A stretch of DNA of 37,474 nt from Henriciella aquimarina (GTDB taxonomy: Bacteria; Pseudomonadota; Alphaproteobacteria; Caulobacterales; Hyphomonadaceae): the NCBI RefSeq assembly GCF_002088975.1, contig NZ_NCST01000124.1:1-37474 (forward strand). Reading direction: 5' to 3'. Within the stretch, counting starts at the first letter, position 1, and each line of letters opens with the position of its first letter. A model generated the notes under the pieces. The model searched no databases, was not told the DNA's origin, and was given only the letters and a program-made list of their open reading frames with translations. Both the position numbers and the translations under genes were made by a program. Positions 36,280 to 37,474 of this stretch are shown here, one piece after another.

Positions 36280-37470
36280 ATGGCCAAGGCAAAGTTTGAG
36301 CGGAGCAAGCCGCACGTAAACATTGGTACGATTGGACACGTTGACCACGGCAAGACGACGCTGACGGCGGCGATCACGCTGGTGCTTCACGAGAGCTGGG
36401 GCGGTGAGTCGAAGTCGTATGAGGACATCGACAACGCGCCGGAAGAGAAGGCACGCGGGATCACGATCAACACCGCGCACGTGGAGTATGAGACCGAAGC
36501 GCGCCACTATGCGCACGTCGACTGCCCGGGCCACGCCGACTATGTGAAGAACATGATCACGGGTGCCGCGCAGATGGATGGGGCGATCCTGGTTGTGAAC
36601 GCGGCTGACGGCCCGATGCCGCAGACGCGCGAGCACCTTCTGCTGGCGCGCCAGGTTGGCGTTCCGGCGATCGTGGTGTTCCTGAACAAGGTCGACCAGG
36701 TCGACGATCCGGAGCTTCTGGAACTGGTCGAGATGGAAGTCCGCGAGCTGCTCAACGAGTACGACTTCCCGGGCGACGAGATCCCGATCATTGCCGGGTC
36801 TGCGCTGGCGGCGGTCGAAGGCCGTGACGAGGAGATCGGCAAGAACAAGGTCCTGGAGCTGATGGCGGCTGTGGATGAGTACATCCCGACCCCTGAGCGT
36901 CCGCTGGACAAGCCGTTCCTGATGCCGGTGGAAGACGTGTTCTCCATTTCGGGCCGCGGGACGGTTGTGACGGGCCGCGTCGAGACGGGCATCATCAAGG
37001 TTGGTGACGAAGTCGAGATCGTGGGTATCCGCGACACGCAGAAGACGACGGTGACGGGCGTGGAAATGTTCCGCAAGCTGCTCGACCAGGGTCAGGCCGG
37101 CGACAATATCGGCGCGCTGATCCGCGGCATCGACCGTGAAGGCGTGGAGCGCGGCCAGGTTCTCTGCAAGCCGGGTTCGATCACGCCGCACGCGAAGTTC
37201 GAGGCCGAGGCCTACATCCTGACGAAGGAAGAGGGTGGCCGTCACACGCCGTTCTTCACGAACTATCGTCCGCAATTCTACTTCCGGACGACGGACGTGA
37301 CGGGTGTTGTCACGCTTCCGGCGGACAAGGAAATGGTTCTTCCGGGCGACAACGTCAAAATGGACGTCGAGCTGATCACGCCGATCGCGATGGACCAGGG
37401 CCTGCGCTTCGCCATCCGCGAAGGCGGCCGTACCGTCGGCGCCGGCGTCGTCTCGGCGGTGAAAGAGTAA
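36280..37470 (+). CDS. tuf: Translation elongation factor EF-Tu
   Basis: A 396-residue GTPase delivering aminoacyl-tRNA to the ribosome. G motifs are G19-H-V-D-H-G-K-T26, the switch I region R-G-I-T-I-N-T, D81-C-P-G-H85 and N136-K-V-D139. Domains 2 and 3 are complete ([31 protein letters not shown]). Codons look optimised for high expression. The ATG at 36280 with AGAGGA about 9 nt upstream is chosen; a long upstream frame from 36064 overlaps the pgl start and is not real. The stop is 4 nt from the window end. Many alphaproteobacteria have two tuf copies; only one is visible here. Confidence 0.98.
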   Translation: MAKAKFERSKPHVNIGTIGHVDHGKTTLTAAITLVLHESWGGESKSYEDIDNAPEEKARGITINTAHVEYETEARHYAHVDCPGHADYVKNMITGAAQMDGAILVVNAADGPMPQTREHLLLARQVGVPAIVVFLNKVDQVDDPELLELVEMEVRELLNEYDFPGDEIPIIAGSALAAVEGRDEEIGKNKVLELMAAVDEYIPTPERPLDKPFLMPVEDVFSISGRGTVVTGRVETGIIKVGDEVEIVGIRDTQKTTVTGVEMFRKLLDQGQAGDNIGALIRGIDREGVERGQVLCKPGSITPHAKFEAEAYILTKEEGGRHTPFFTNYRPQFYFRTTDVTGVVTLPADKEMVLPGDNVKMDVELITPIAMDQGLRFAIREGGRTVGAGVVSAVKE

Positions 37471-37474
37471 GACA

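Overview
This is a GC-rich chromosomal segment from an alphaproteobacterium. The complete PhyR-NepR-EcfG-histidine kinase general stress response (GSR) locus is specific to that class. GTTC-N7-GTTC LexA-type spacing, spinster-type MFS transporters and acyl-CoA dehydrogenase/hydrolase genes also fit, and a marine Hyphomonadaceae-like lineage is my best guess. No insertion sequence, phage or CRISPR array is visible, and coding density is very high.

Left part (1-20.1 kb), mostly metabolism and housekeeping. A truncated acyl-CoA dehydrogenase and an alpha/beta hydrolase face a nitronate monooxygenase-like flavoprotein. A leftward block carries two tandem MFS transporters, homoserine kinase (thrB), a membrane protein and RNase HI (rnhA). 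Next come a glutathionyl-hydroquinone reductase, a DEAD-box helicase with a DbpA-type RNA-binding domain, radC behind a LexA-type box, and methionine aminopeptidase. These are followed by a CinA-like protein, a cyclic-nucleotide-domain flavin reductase divergent from an enoyl-CoA hydratase, a thiolase and a periplasmic S1/P1 nuclease.

Middle part (20.3-31.8 kb), a stress-response island. After tRNA-Leu(UAA) come small envelope proteins, a DUF883 operon, a Crp/Fnr regulator, a glutamate dehydrogenase, phyR, nepR, ecfG and the sensor kinase. A phosphoesterase/lipid kinase/Rho-N operon, an entericidin-like lipoprotein, a DUF1328 protein and a Pmp3 protein follow. By eye I find six perfect EcfG-type promoters (GGAAC-N16/17-CGTT) and five further one-mismatch candidates in this part, most of them directly upstream of genes. 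Two more weak candidates lie in the left part. The locus therefore appears to sit among its own regulon. Inside it, 23266-23935 encodes an unusual pair: a stand-alone PhyR-like sigma-mimic protein without a receiver domain, and a tiny overlapping gene whose product faintly resembles NepR. This is the best candidate for an undescribed regulatory module.

Right part (31.9-37.5 kb). An SMP-30/gluconolactonase-like protein, secE-nusG, leftward pgl-pgi (6-phosphogluconolactonase, glucose-6-phosphate isomerase), and a complete tuf gene (EF-Tu) ending four bases before the window edge.

All calls come from reading the sequence. No database search or structure prediction was run.
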